DNA of 64,000 nucleotides, from assembly GCA_019426215.1 (NCBI GenBank), contig CM033399.1, positions 34,543,022 through 34,607,021 on the forward strand, read 5' to 3'. Source of the stretch: Buddleja alternifolia. Taxonomy: Eukaryota > Streptophyta > Magnoliopsida > Lamiales > Scrophulariaceae. Each line of letters opens with the position of its first letter. Positions within the stretch are counted from its first letter, which is position 1. A program made the translations under genes and the position numbers. Below the pieces are notes generated by a model. That model saw nothing but the letters and a program-made list of their open reading frames with translations, searched no databases and had not been told where the DNA came from. This document shows positions 44,503 to 56,238 of this stretch, piece by piece.

Positions 44503-46755
44503 ATGGCGAACTCCCATGATCTCTCTCGCTTGGTCCCTCGAGCAAATATCTTGGACTGCGAAGACGCCCAAGATTTGTTTCAAACTATCAAAGACTTTGA
44601 AATCCATTATCGGGATACAAAAATAGCTCCTCTTGGTTCCACCCACATAGTTCCACCATGGGCTCACGATCACCGTGGTCAATCTCTCGACTACGTCGAC
44701 CTTGGGCCGCGATTTCAGCCTGAGGTGTTCGAACCCTCTAGTGATACTAATCCCGATCTATTGGGGATTTGGACCATGTTAGAGAGTGATGCCCCTCTTT
44801 TCCAATGTAGAGTGGGCAACAAATTTGGTTGGACGAACAAGACCAAGCCAATCAATGGCTGGATTGGGTCCATCGATGCCTACCCTTGGTTCGAGAGGTT
44901 GCGACAATTTCACAGTAAATGGGAGAGCAATCGAATTATGGGGCTTATTCGAATAGCCTACTACCTAGTTTTTCCTTTCGAACAGTTGGTAACGGATGCC
45001 CTAGCTTACTCATGGCATCCTTCTTACAACTGCTTCGTCTTGCCCCGGGGTTTTCAGACGATTACTTTGGAGGACGTTGCTTTGATCACTGGTTTATCTC
45101 CAACGGGTACTACTCTTCCTACTGGTGAATCGATACCCAGTGCTTGTGCTCTCTTGGTATCCACCGAAAATTGGTTGAATCACCATGGCAAAAATAAAGG
45201 TGCCAACATTGCTTATACTGCTTTAGTCAAGCATTTCATAAGTTGTGATGACATGGTTACCTCTTTCGAAGAGGTACTATTTTTAAATTTCATCTTTTCC
45301 CGGTTGTTTATGAATGCTGGTTGTGTGGTGAATAAAACCTTTCTTAATTTGTCTGCCAATATTGCTATTACTATGGGGCCCATCGATTTAGCTCCCCTGG
45401 TATTGGCCAATTTCTACCGAATGATGTTCAATTTACATCGCAACCCCTCGAATGCAAACAGACTGGTCGGTCCTCTCTGGTTATTCACATGCTGGATTTT
45501 CCTATATTATCCTGAATTGTTTAACGTCAGGTCTACTCAAGATCTCGAAGAAGCAATTCGAAATGAGGCACAACGGCCTTCGAAGAAGGCCATTGGTGTT
45601 CGATTTGTGTCCATTTCGAGTTAGGTTTGTTATGGGGAAGCGGCTGTGAATTTATTAGTTCCCCTTGAGAAAGTTTCATATCTCATGGCCTTGGCTGCCA
45701 TTTACAGTCCGCTCCATGTCTCTACTTGGTGCCTCTTCTTCAAAACAAGGTACGACCGAGTGCACACTCATTGGTCTCATAGCGCTTTGCCTGAATGGAT
45801 GAGGGCAGTTGATTCTCTCAATTCCTCCACTGATGATCACCCATATTGGAGATCCATACTGTCCTCTCGAGACCTTCTTTAAGCTGATAACACCCCTGGA
45901 ATTGAGGTTTATAATCCACAGGAAATAATTGTGTCTAAATAGTTTATTTCGAGCATATTGATTTCACTGGCTTATCTTTATCTTTATTTTTGTAGCTCTG
46001 TTCGAGACAATTCAGTATAAACCAATGCTTTTCTTTACCATTTCTGGGTACCATGAATCGTCCTTGGTCAGATAGGCAATTCCATATCTCGAATAGTCAG
46101 AGGGCTAAAGCTGAGGCTCTCATTCGAATTCAAGTCTTCTGTCAGATTCCCCCCTATTTCATCCTAGTTTTCTTCAGAATCCTTCGAGTAGAGAGGTGTA
46201 TGTTTTGCGGACTTCTGGAATACTGTTTTGAGACGTAGTTATTCCAGACAGATTATTCGAAAGCAAATCACTGATATTACCAGGCTCTGTGCTAGTACAG
46301 TGAACATGGCTCAACTTTCGAGCCTCTTATCAAATGAGGTAATTTTGTGTCTTTATATAAATTTCTTTTAATTCAGATAATCCTTGTATTAAACTATCAT
46401 CTTCCTTCTGCAGGATAGTGACTACATCCTCCCATATGCCCTGACTTCGGGTTGGAGATTCGAGCGGGACAATCGCCAAGTCCAGGAGGCTGTTGAGCTT
46501 TCCCAAGCTCTTCGAGCGTCAGATACAGTATCCGAGCCTTCTGCTATTTCTGTCCCAGTTTCTCAAAAACGAGGTGCCATCACTATTCGTGAACCTCCAG
46601 CTTCGACTCTTCGAGAAGAGGTTCCTCAAACGTTCGATGAAGATGAAGAGGATGAAATAGATCCACATGCTCTCCACTCAAGACGCAGGGAACGCTCGCG
46701 CCTGCAAGGATCTCTCGGAGCCTCAAGTAAGAATTTCTCTTTCATTAACTTATGA
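44503..46755 (+). pseudogene. Plant mobile domain (PMD) gene, arm 1
   Basis: The first exon (ATG at 44503, open to 45624) reads LLGIWTMLESDAPLFQCRVG, DAYPWFERLRQFHSKWESN, RGFQTITLEDVALITGLSPT and LAPLVLANFYRMMFNLHRNP, the plant mobile domain (aminotransferase-like PMD) found in MAIN/MAIL1-type proteins and in transposons. Further exon-like parts follow: 45646-45882 (ALAAIYSPLHVSTW), about 46050-46350 ending at a GT donor after LSSLLSNE, and 46413-46755 (SDYILPYALTSGWRFERDN to an acidic, arginine-rich tail). The frame breaks at about 45600-45650, where the arms differ by an indel. It lies antisense to the gypsy genes, between integrase and LTR. Function in the element is unknown; it may be a captured host gene. 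Confidence 0.82.
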
Positions 46756-46763
46756 CAACTTTT

Positions 46764-47336
46764 ACCTTGTCAATTTACTTTTCGCTTTTGAGAATCATTC
46801 ATACTAGGGTATTTTCCTATATATAGGCTCTTCTAGACTTTATGTTGATTTCCATTGGGATTACAGCTTCGTGACCATATACTAATTGAAAAGAGGATAT
46901 CCCTAAACTATCTTTTTTGATTGCCCTTGGGCCCATAATGTATCCATTAATAGCTCGTGCCAATTTCTAAGGTTGAGTTTTGTCATTTTCGAGATACATC
47001 CCTTGATTAACTTATTTGAAAATTCAGCTTGCCCATTTGCCTGAGCATAATATGGTGTTGAATTCATCGATTATCCCGAATTGATCGCAGAATTCGAGCA
47101 TTTCTGCACTGTTAAAGATTCTGGTTTGGTCAAAAGTTATGGACTCTGGAATCCCAAACCTAGTGATAATGTATTTTTTAATAAATTCAGCCAATTGTTA
47201 AGACATTTTTGCTTTCGAAAGCTTTGGCTTCAACCCATTTGGTAAAATAATCCGTCACTACTAGGATATAACTATGCCTTTTAGATGAGGCTGGTTTAAT
47301 TTCACCAATTATATCCATAGCCCATCCTCGAAATGG
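46764..47336 (-). pseudogene. Gypsy integrase core, arm 1 (broken)
   Basis: On the minus strand the DDE core can be followed in shifted frames: the first aspartate segment (MDIIGEIKPASSKR region), the second (ITFDQ) and the glutamate segment (PYYAQANGQAE-like). Frames are interrupted; the clean copy of the second half is in arm 2 at 56374-56754. Integrase inserts the cDNA and makes the 5-bp target cut. Confidence 0.75.
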
Positions 47337-48116
47337 TCAAGGTTTCACAATGGAATTCAACTTCATTGTGGGTTGTCTCAGTATTTTACCATATTTCTGA
47401 CATTGGTAACAACCTTTACCATAATTTATGCAATCTCGCAATACAGTGGGCCAATAAAATCCATATCTATGGATCAGCCATCTCATTTTCTGCCCTGCTT
47501 GATGGGCCCCACATACACCTTCGTGCGTTTCTGCCATTATAATCAAAGCATCTTTCAAATTGAGACATTTTAGTAAGACCCCTTGAGAGTCCTTCCTATA
47601 TAATTCTTGTCCATCATAAAAATAATGATGAGCCATTAATTTTAATTTGTTCGAGAATTCTCCTTTAGTTGGATTTTCAAGGTAATCGATAATCTCCAGG
47701 CGCCAGTCCTCTTTTTCTTTAAAAATATTGATTTTATTAACTTGTATTGTTCTCTGCTCGAAAGGTAACAGAACTCTTGGTTCGAGTTGGATGATTGACT
47801 GGAGCATCTCAGGGTCAATCTTATATCCTGATGCTAATTGAGCTAAGTCATTAGACATTTGATTCTTCTCTCTGGGTACATGAGAAATCTTCACTGTTTC
47901 GAAATGTTTGAATAATTCATGCATTCGAGCATATGAGGTCACTGCTAACGGGCTTATACACTTGTATATTCCCCTTACTTGATTTATAATCAATTGGGAA
48001 TCTCTTTTTATCTCGATATTCTTAGTACTCATATATCGTAATATTTCCAATCCTAAGATAAGAGCTTCATACTCTGCTCTATTATTGGTGTAGTCACCTT
48101 CGATTTTTGCATACAT
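47337..48116 (-). CDS. RNase H and integrase zinc finger of the Tat-type element, arm 1
   Basis: 259 codons. Residues 1-110 are an RNase H (NNRAEYEALILGLEIL with the catalytic glutamate; IEIKRDSQLIINQVRG; HVPREKNQMSNDLAQLASG); 110-175 are a linker; 190-255 are the integrase H2C2 zinc finger (HEGVCGAHQAGQKM, YWPTVLRDC, CYQCQKYG). The first aspartate of RNase H lies before this frame, so the domain is split. Element-encoded RNase H clears the RNA template. It is still open despite the missing RT core. Confidence 0.85.
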   Translation of the reverse strand: MYAKIEGDYTNNRAEYEALILGLEILRYMSTKNIEIKRDSQLIINQVRGIYKCISPLAVTSYARMHELFKHFETVKISHVPREKNQMSNDLAQLASGYKIDPEMLQSIIQLEPRVLLPFEQRTIQVNKINIFKEKEDWRLEIIDYLENPTKGEFSNKLKLMAHHYFYDGQELYRKDSQGVLLKCLNLKDALIIMAETHEGVCGAHQAGQKMRWLIHRYGFYWPTVLRDCINYGKGCYQCQKYGKILRQPTMKLNSIVKP

Positions 48117-48270
48117 TTTTGTGATTAATTTGGATGGGGATACAATATATATCTCTTTTCGGCATCATTTAGCAATCTGCTTAGGTAGAATACGGCTTGT
48201 TCGTATCCCCTATCATTTTCCTGTACCAGCAAACATCCTATGGAAAGTTCACCTGCAGATATATAAAGCC

Positions 48271-48564
48271 TCAAATTTTTCCTTTTCGAGGAGGAATTAA
48301 TACTGGAGGTTGGGTTAGATACCTTTTAATATTCTCAAAAGCTTCTTTTTGTTTGTCTCCCCAAATAAACTCATCCTCATCTTTTAGTCGTAATAAAGGC
48401 GAGAAAGCTTCGATTTTTCCAGCCAAATTAGCTATAAACCTCCTCAAAAAATTAACTTGCCCTAAAAAACGTTGTAATTCCTTTTTATTTCCAAGAGGTT
48501 CAGCCTCCAAGATAATTAACCCTATTATTGTTCGAACTCGAATTGAGTTTCTCGATGAAACCAT
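48271..48564 (-). pseudogene. RT C-terminal remnant, arm 1
   Basis: 97 codons: KKELQRFLGQVNFLRRFIAN (the RT thumb/connection motif) and DKQKEAFENIKRYLTQPPVL, the strand leading into RNase H. The RT palm with the YxDD box, which should lie upstream (48565-48680), is missing; about 100 AT-rich bases take its place. The identical gap is present in arm 2. Confidence 0.85.
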
Positions 48565-48677
48565 AACTGTAATCAGATAATTTCGAATTAGTCTTTTTGA
48601 TAACTAATCTCTTAAATAAAACATCGAGTACATCATTTTGTTCAAAATCATCCATAGCAAAGATTTAAAATAAAAGA

Positions 48678-49271
48678 TTACAATTGCCCTAAATCGATCC
48701 GGGCTAAGCCTTCCTCTACTTCGATTGCAGATTGATTCTTTATCTCTGGACCTTCGACAGCTTTCTCTTCGCCTTCTTCTCTAGCATTTTTGATAGCCGG
48801 GTCTATCGAATCTTGGCTGTCCTTTACTTCAAACTCTTCGGCGAGGTACCTAGCATGTACAATGTGAGTATCGATAAAGTAAGAGTTACTTTCAGCTTTA
48901 ATAATTTCGAATTTATGACCGTTCCAACAAACTAGGATTTGATGTAGCGTTGAAGGGATACAGTAATTCTGATGTATCCAATCTCTTCCAAGCAATGCAT
49001 TAAACGAAGATGAATTCGTATCCACCACAAAAAATGCGGAATAAGAACTCTGAGTTCCGACTGTTATTCAACAAGGCAAGATTCCAGACACTCTGGTTGC
49101 TTGCCCCGAAAAACCATATACTGCTACGTCAATAGTTATTAAGTCTTTTGAATTTTTACCTAACTTTATTAATGATTTTTCAAGTAACATATTAACAGTA
49201 GCACCATTGTCTACCAAAACTTTATTGACCTCGACGCCTTCGATTTCGGCTCTTATAAATAGAGGCTTCAT
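48678..49271 (-). CDS. Aspartic protease region, arm 1
   Basis: Frame 49271-49068 carries FIRAEIEGVEVNKVLVDNGA and TVNM, where D-N-G-A occupies the place of the catalytic D-T/S-G-A as in Tat-type proteases, then YGFSGQATRVSGILP. After a stop near 49068 the downstream frame 49028-48678 continues with FNALLGRDWIHQNYCIPSTL, the usual end of this protease (GRDWIH), and an acidic tail. The protease cleaves Gag-Pol. The stop between them (TTGAAT on the coding strand in both arms) makes it defective. Confidence 0.75.
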
Positions 49272-49291
49272 GTGATTATTGTCAACCTTTT

Positions 49292-51852
49292 CTATTGAGA
49301 ATAAAAGATTGGCCAGACGTTCATATTTTTTTTTTTGGTTTTGAGCAATTCATGGTCAGAAATTTCAGAATCAAAATGATTACCTGTTTCACAGACAATC
49401 ATCATCTCGAGAGACCTGTCTTCCTCATCCATCTCTTGTTCCTTTGTAGCAAATGCTGCTGCCAGTACCGTCACCATGTTTATATCTCCGTCCCCTTCAA
49501 ATTGTAGGGCTCTCTTCAAAGAAGCTTCTTTCGCTTTTACATCGGCTTCGTTTGCCGATTCTTCATAAGGTAAATCTCCCAACAGGATGTCTAAACCATC
49601 CTTTGACTCAAAATCATCCAGATTTTGTCCTCCTCGATCATGATATTCTTTCCTTTCACATTTACTTCCTTCAGCTGGTCGCTTAACTGATCTATCTCTT
49701 TTTCGTATTCATCATCTTGTGCTGAATTTCTTTCTATTTTCGATTTTAGAATTCATTTGTTTAACGCCTCTACTTCTATTAAAAGGTTGGCGATCATTGC
49801 TTCTTGCTGCATCTCTAATGCCACCGCTGCTCGAGAATATGCGACCTACTGTGCGATAGCCTTCGGGTGGCTTTCTTTCTTCCTCTGGTCATTGTATCCA
49901 CCCAAATGAGTAAAGGGTGAATCTCTGCCGGCTGGTGCAAATCTTCCATATCCTCTTCCTCGAAAATGCCTGATGTAAGGCATCTGATTACTAGGCTTAG
50001 ACCTCTGTATCTTGTTCCATTCCATCTGATATGCCGGAACCCACTAGGGTCATTCAGGATCACCTGTAGCCTTACCAACTCATAGTGAAGGGTATCAGCA
50101 CACTGGTTACATAGTACTTTCTGCATCTTCGTTAGATTATCTACCACTCTCACTGGGGCTTGGTAAATGACCTCACGCATTGGAGTTTCGAGTATCTCCT
50201 TATATGATTTTTCTTCATTCTTTTGAGCCGGCATGGCCGATTCAATTTTCGACTCTCTTTCTTTCGGCTTCCCATCTTGGTCAAACTCCAAGATACTCTT
50301 GTCAATCCCTAAAAGAAGTATCGCACCCCTTTCATATTGTTTTGCCACAAAACGTCTGAAAATTTGGCATTGGTCAGTAGTATGCATAGTGTTCATATGC
50401 CACCTACACATGCCCTCGAGTCCCTCATCTTTTACCTTTGGGAATGTCAAAATCCCTTCATCTATGAGCATGTTGAACAGTCGGTTTGCCAACTTAGCTT
50501 CCTTAGGAACCTAAGAATCAGAACATTCAGAGTTGTTAATTTCCACCATATTTATATCACAACTTAAGACAGGAAAAATATCTTCATCAATATTCGTTTT
50601 GGGAATCAGGGAAGATAATTTCTTTCGAGTCTAATTTTTCTTGTATTTAATTTTGAAATAAAATGCAATCAATCCTGTCATGTGAAAATGCATTATGCCA
50701 TTTACAATAAGGCTTTCCCTTTATTTCAGCTTTCGAAGGAATTCTATGCTTTTCTTTAAATTTTAATTTCTTATTAGCGAGTAACCAATCAAAAATTTAT
50801 TCAGTTTTCGTTACATCAAAAGTGTAATTCTTTTCCTTTTTCGTTTGTAATGACCCAGTCGCCATATAGTTTTTTTTTCGAGGGCTCCACATTGGAATGG
50901 AGGTCCCTTCACGAATTCCGCTAGGTCAATTTCATAGGCATCCTCAAATGCCCATGGAACTCCTATTTCGAAAGTGTTAAAACCATGGTATTTTCGCTGA
51001 CTTTCCTCTTTTAACATGTTTTTTATCTTATGGTGCTTTCAGCTAGACTTCTAAAGTTAAAAAATACCATCCCATCGAATTTTATCCTATATTCGAAGGA
51101 CATATTTTGTTGGGCTAATTAGACAAATTCAGACTCAGGGATATTCAAATGACATTTCACCCTAGCCTTTTTGAATTGAGCTAGAAATTCTTCTACCGAT
51201 TCCCCTGTGTTTTGTCTGATTTTGGCCAGGTCACTCATAGACATGCCCAGGGTCGGTTCGAGCAAAATGACTCTGGAACTGAAATTGCATTTCGTCCCAC
51301 GTATGTATTGAGTGAGGTGACAAATTCGTATACCAGTTAAAGGCTGATCCCGTTAGGGAACTAGGGAATAGTCTTAACTTAAGGTAATCTTGGTCGGCTG
51401 CTTCTCGACATTGGCATGTAAGCCGAGACAAATGTTCTAAAGCTGACACGTGGTCGTCCTCCGAGAATAATATAAAATTAAGAATTTTGTAAGTTCTTGG
51501 GAAAGGGAAATTTTGATCTACCCAATCAGGGTAAGGTTTTCCCGGAATTAGTCCCGTACATTCTTTCGATTGCCAATTCCACTTGATTTTGGAAAGGATC
51601 TTGGACCTGTGGTCCTATATTTCCTCCCATATAATTGTTAGGCATGTATTGCCCCCCAGCACATGGAACTTGAAAGTTATTCGCGTGAAAGGGATACTTT
51701 GATTTGTCTAAAAACCAAGCAAGTTCTGATTTCCCATGTTGTAAGGGATACTCCGAGTCCCTGTATAATGTTGCCCTTGAGGTTGGTTTTTCCCCCAGTA
51801 TAAAATCCTTGGGCAAAACAAACATTTGGTTCGAAACTTCCAATATTAACAT
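49292..51852 (-). pseudogene. Gag region, arm 1 (several frames)
   Basis: From the centre leftward: 51852-51526 (N-terminal gag part, Asn/Pro-rich), 51449-51231 (LTGSAFNWYTNLSPHSIHTW, the retrotransposon gag capsid motif), 51017-50811, 50492-49815 (ANRLFNMLIDEGILTFPKVK then HMNTMHTTDQCQIFRRFV, a histidine/cysteine set typical of Tat gag C-termini) and 49582-49292 (acidic linker to protease). Stops and frameshifts separate the pieces. Compared with arm 2, the N-terminal 270 bases near the centre are retained here. Confidence 0.78.
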
Positions 51853-51962
51853 TCAAATGATAACTAGTAGGCACTTGTCCTTGACCATTCGGCGGTACAC
51901 GAAAATTTTACCTTGCAGGCTCGGAATTAAATTGACTCGCGTTTGTGTTTTGAAAGTTAAAT

Positions 51963-52026
51963 GAATGCTAACCAAACTCCACATCCTACATATTTTAACT
52001 TCCAAAAGTTTTGAAATTTTGCCCAA
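51963..52026. other. Centre of the palindrome
   Basis: The symmetry axis is near 51975. About 30 bases (GAATGCTAACCAAACTCCAC and following) separate the two arms. Arm 2 then lacks about 270 bp of gag N-terminal sequence that arm 1 has, with a join at GCCCAAGG/AAAACC that looks like a short-homology deletion. Confidence 0.75.
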
Positions 52027-53819
52027 GGAAAACCTTACCCTGATTGGGTAGATCAGAATTTCCCTTTCCCAAGAACTTACAAAATTCTTAATTTTACATT
52101 ATTCTCATAGGACGACCACGTGTCAACTTTAGAACACTTGTCTTGGTTTACATGCCAATGTCAAGAAGCAGCTGACCAAGATTACCTTAAGTTAAGACTA
52201 TTCCCTAGTTTCCTAACGGGATCAGCCTTTAACTGGTATACGAATTTGTCACCTAACTCAATACATACATGGGACGAAATGCAATTTCAGTTCCAAAGTC
52301 ATTTTGCTCGAACCGACCCTGGGCATGTCTATGAGTGACCTGGCCAAAATCAGACAAAACACAAGGGAATCGGTAGAAGAATTTCTAGCTCAATTCAAAA
52401 AGGCTAGGGTGAAATGTCATTTGAATATCCCTGAGTCTGAATTTGTCTAATTAGCCCAACAGAATATGTCCTTCAAATATAGGATAAAATTCGATGGGAT
52501 GGAATTTTTTGACTTTAGAAGTCTAGCTGAAAGCACCATAAGATAAAAAATATGTTAAAAGAGGAAAGTCAGTGAAAATACCATGGTTTTTACACTTTCG
52601 AAATAGGAGTTCCATGGGCATTCGAGGATGCCTATGAAATTGATCTAGCGGAATTCGGGAAGGGACCTCCATTCCAATGTGGAGCCCTCGAAAAAAAAAG
52701 ACTGTATGGCGACTGGGTCATTACAAACGAAAAAGGAAAAGAATTACACTTTTGATGTAACGAAAACTGAATAAATTTTTGATTGGTTACTCGCTAATAA
52801 GAAATTAAAATTTAAAGAAAAGCATAGAATTCCTTCGAAAGCTGAAATAAAGGGAAAACCTTATTGTAAATGGCATAATGCATTTTCACATGACACGATT
52901 GATTGCATTTTATTTCAAAATTAAATACAAGAAAAATTAGACTCGAAAGAAATTATCTTCTCTGACACCCAAAACGAATATTGATGAAGATCTTTTTCCT
53001 GTTTTAAGTTGTCATATAAATATGGTGGAAATTAACAACTCTGAATGTTCTGATTCTCAGGTTCCTAAGGAAGCTAAGTTGGCAAACCGACTGTTCAACA
53101 GGCTCATAGATGAAGGGATTTTGACATTCCCAAAGGTAAAAGATGAGGGACTCGAGGGCATGAGTAGGTGGCATATGAACACTATGCATACTACTGACCA
53201 ATGCCAAATTTTCAGACGTTTTGTGGCAAAACAATATGAAAGGGATGCGATACTTCTTTCAGGGATTGACAAGAGTATCTTGGAATTTGACCAAGATGGG
53301 AAGCCGAAAGAAAGAGAGTCGGAAATCGAATCGGCCATGCCGGTTCAAAAGAACGAAGAGAAATCATATAAGGAGATACTCGAAACTCCAATGCGTGAGG
53401 TCATTTACCAAACCCCCGCGAGAGTGGTAGATAATCTAACGAAGATGCAGAAAGTACTATGTAACCAGTGTGCTGATACCCTTCACTATAAGTTGGTAAG
53501 GCTACAGGTGATCCCGAATGACCTTGAGTGGGTTCCGGCATATCAGAGAGAATGGAACAAGAGACAGAGGTCTGAGCGTAGTAATCAGATGCCTTACAAC
53601 AGGCATTTTCGAGGAAGAGGATATGGAAGATTTGCACCAGCCGGCAGAGATTCACCATTTACTCATTTGGGTGGATACAATGACCAGAGGAAGAAAGAAA
53701 GCCATCCGAAAGCTATCGCACAGCAGGTCGCATATTCTCGAGCAGCGGTGGCATTAGAGATGCAGCAAGAAGAAATGATCGCCAACCTTTTAATCGAAGA
53801 AGAGGCGTTAAACAAATGA
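52027..53819 (+). pseudogene. Gag region, arm 2
   Basis: Mirror of arm 1. 52120-52338 carries LTGSAFNWYTNLSPNSIHTW; 53022-53819 (265 codons) carries ANRLFNRLIDEGILTFPKVK and HMNTMHTTDQCQIFRRFV, a glycine/arginine-rich part (NRHFRGRGYGRFAPAGRDS) that may bind RNA, and a C-terminal helix. The second frame is longer and cleaner than its arm-1 mirror (50492-49815). The intervening 52340-53020 is broken by stops. Confidence 0.8.
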
Positions 53820-53989
53820 ATTCTGAAATCGAAAATAGAAAGAAATTCAGCACAAGATGATGAATACGAAAAAGAGATAGATCAGTTAAGCGACCAGCAG
53901 AAAGAAGTAATTGTGAAAGAAAAGAATATCATGATCGAGGAGGACGAAATCTGGATGATTATGAGTCAGAGGATGGTTTAGACATCCTG

Positions 53990-54900
53990 TTGAGAGATTC
54001 ACCTTATGAAGAATCGGCAAACGAAGCCGATGTAAAAGCGAAAGAAGCTTCTTTGAAGAGAGCTCTACAATTCGAAGGGGACGGAGATATAAACATGGTG
54101 ACGGTACTGCCAGCAGCATTTGCTGCAAAGAAAGAAGAGATGGATGAGGAAAACAGGTCTCTCGAGATGATGACTGTCTGTGAAACAGGTAATCGTTTTG
54201 ACTCTGCAATTTCTAGCCATGAATTGCTCAAAACCAAAAAAGAAAATGAAAGTTTGGCCAATCTTTTATTCTTGAAAGAAAAGGTTGACAATAATCACAT
54301 GAAGCCTCTATTTATAAGAGCCAAAATCGAAGGCGTCGAGGTCAATAAAGTATTGGTAGACAATGGTGCTACTGTTAATATGTTACCTGAAAAAACATTA
54401 GTAAAGTTAGGTAAAAATTCAAAAGACTTAATAACTATTGACGTAGCAGTATATGGTTTTTCGGGGCAAGCAACCAGAGTGTCTGGAATCTTGCCTTGTT
54501 GAATAACAGTCGGAACTCAGAGTTCTTATTCCGCATTTTTTGTGGTGGATACGAATTCATCTTCGTTTAATGCATTGCTTGGATGAGATTGGATACATCA
54601 GAATTACTGTATCCCTTCAACGCTACATCAAATCCTAGTTTGTTGGAACGGTCATAAATTCAAAATTATTAAAGCTGAAAGTAACTCTTACTTTATCGAT
54701 ACTCACATTGTACATGCTAGGTACCTCGCCGAAGAGTTTGAAGTAAAGGACAGCCAAGATTCGATAGACCCGGCTATCAAAAATGCTAGAAAAGAAGGCG
54801 AAGAGAAAGATGTCGAAGGTCCAGAGATATAGAATCAATCTGCAATCGAAGTAGAGGAAGACTTAACCCGGATCGATTTAGGGCAATTGTAATCTTTTAT
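53990..54900 (+). CDS. Aspartic protease region, arm 2
   Basis: Frame 53990-54502 (170 codons): acidic linker (EESANEADVKAKEASLKRAL), then FIRAKIEGVEVNKVLVDNGA with the D-N-G-A site at about residue 125, and YGFSGQATRVSGILPC to a stop. The GRDWIH continuation lies after the stop (54540-54890), with a further change to a TGA where arm 1 has an arginine codon (GGATGAGATTGG). The same protease stop in both arms was present before the duplication. Confidence 0.78.
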
Positions 54901-55002
54901 TTTAAATCTTTGCTATGGATGATTTTGAACAAAATGTACTCGATGTTTTATTTAAGAGATTAGTTATCAAAAAAACTAATTCAAAATTATCTGATTACAG
55001 TT

Positions 55003-55443
55003 ATGGTTTCATCGAGAAACTCAATTCGAGTTCGAACAATAATAGGGTTAATTATCTTGGAGGCTGAACCTCCTGGAAATAAAAAGGAATTACAACATTT
55101 TTTAGGGCAAGTTAATTTTTTGAGGAGGTTTATAGCTAATTTGGCTGGAAAAATCGAAGCTTTCTCGCCTTTATTACGACTAAAAGATGAGGATGAGTTT
55201 ATTTGGGGTGACAAACAAAAAGAAGCTTTTGAGAATATTAAAAGGTATCTAACCCAACCTCCAGTATTAATTCCTCCTCAAAAAGGAAAAAAGTTGAGGC
55301 TTTATATATCTGCAGCTGAACTTTCCATAGGATGTTTGCTGGTACAGGAAAATGATAGGGGATACGAACAAGCCGTATTCTACCTAAGCAGATTGCTAAA
55401 TGATGCCGAAAAGAGATATATATTGTATCCCCATCCAAATTAA
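55003..55443 (+). pseudogene. RT C-terminal remnant and start of RNase H, arm 2
   Basis: 146 codons: KKELQHFLGQVNFLRRFIAN, DKQKEAFENIKRYLTQPPVL, then LRLYISAAELSIGCLLVQEN and VFYLSRLLNDAEKRYILYPH, the RT-RNase H connection domain (RT_RNaseH_2-like). As in arm 1, the RT palm is missing upstream (54900-55002). The arm-1 frame stops earlier because of a change at KGKI/KGKK. Confidence 0.86.
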
Positions 55444-55451
55444 TCACAAAA

Positions 55452-56231
55452 ATGTATGCAAAAATCGAAGGTGACTACACCAATAATAGAGCAGAGTATG
55501 AAGCTCTTATCTTAGGATTGGAAATATTACGAGATATGAGTGCTAAGAATATCGAGATAAAAAGAGATTCCCAATTGATTATAAATCAAGTAAGGGGAAT
55601 ATACAAGTGTATAAGCCCGTTAGCAGTGACCTCATATGCTCGAATGCATGAATTATTCAAACATTTCGAAACAGTGAAGATTTCTCATGTATCCAGAGAG
55701 AAGAATCAAATGTCTAATGACTTAGCTCAATTAGCATCAGGATATAAGATTGACCCTGAGATGCTCCAGTCAATCATCCAACTCGAACCAAGAGTTCTGT
55801 TACCTTTCGAGCAGAGAACAATACATGCTAATAAAATCAATATTTTTAAAGAAAAAGAGGACTGGCGCCTGGAGATTATCGATTACCTTGAAAATCCAGG
55901 TAAAGGAGAATTCTCGAACAAATTAAAATTAATGGCTCATCATTATTTTTATGATGGACAAGAATTATATAGGAAGGACTCTCAAGGGGTCTTACTAAAA
56001 TGTCTCGATTTGGAAGATGCTTTGATTATAATGGCAGAAACGCACGAAGGTATATGTGGGGCCCAACAAGTAGGGCAGAAAATGAGATGGTTGATCCATA
56101 GATATGGATTTTATTGGCCCACTGTATTGCGAGATTGCATAAATTATGCTAAAGGTTGTTACCAATGTCAGAAATATGGTAAAATACTGAGACAACCCAC
56201 AATGCAGTTGAATTCCATTGTGAAACCTTGA
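55452..56231 (+). CDS. RNase H and integrase zinc finger, arm 2
   Basis: 259 codons, same length as the arm-1 copy, with 13 residue differences that I count. RNase H part (NNRAEYEALILGLEILRDM, SQLIINQVRG), linker and H2C2 zinc finger (HEGICGAQQVGQKM, CYQCQKYG). In this copy the second histidine of the finger region is glutamine (GAQQ for GAHQ), which may weaken it. Confidence 0.85.
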   Translation: MYAKIEGDYTNNRAEYEALILGLEILRDMSAKNIEIKRDSQLIINQVRGIYKCISPLAVTSYARMHELFKHFETVKISHVSREKNQMSNDLAQLASGYKIDPEMLQSIIQLEPRVLLPFEQRTIHANKINIFKEKEDWRLEIIDYLENPGKGEFSNKLKLMAHHYFYDGQELYRKDSQGVLLKCLDLEDALIIMAETHEGICGAQQVGQKMRWLIHRYGFYWPTVLRDCINYAKGCYQCQKYGKILRQPTMQLNSIVKP

Positions 56232-56238
56232 CCATTTC

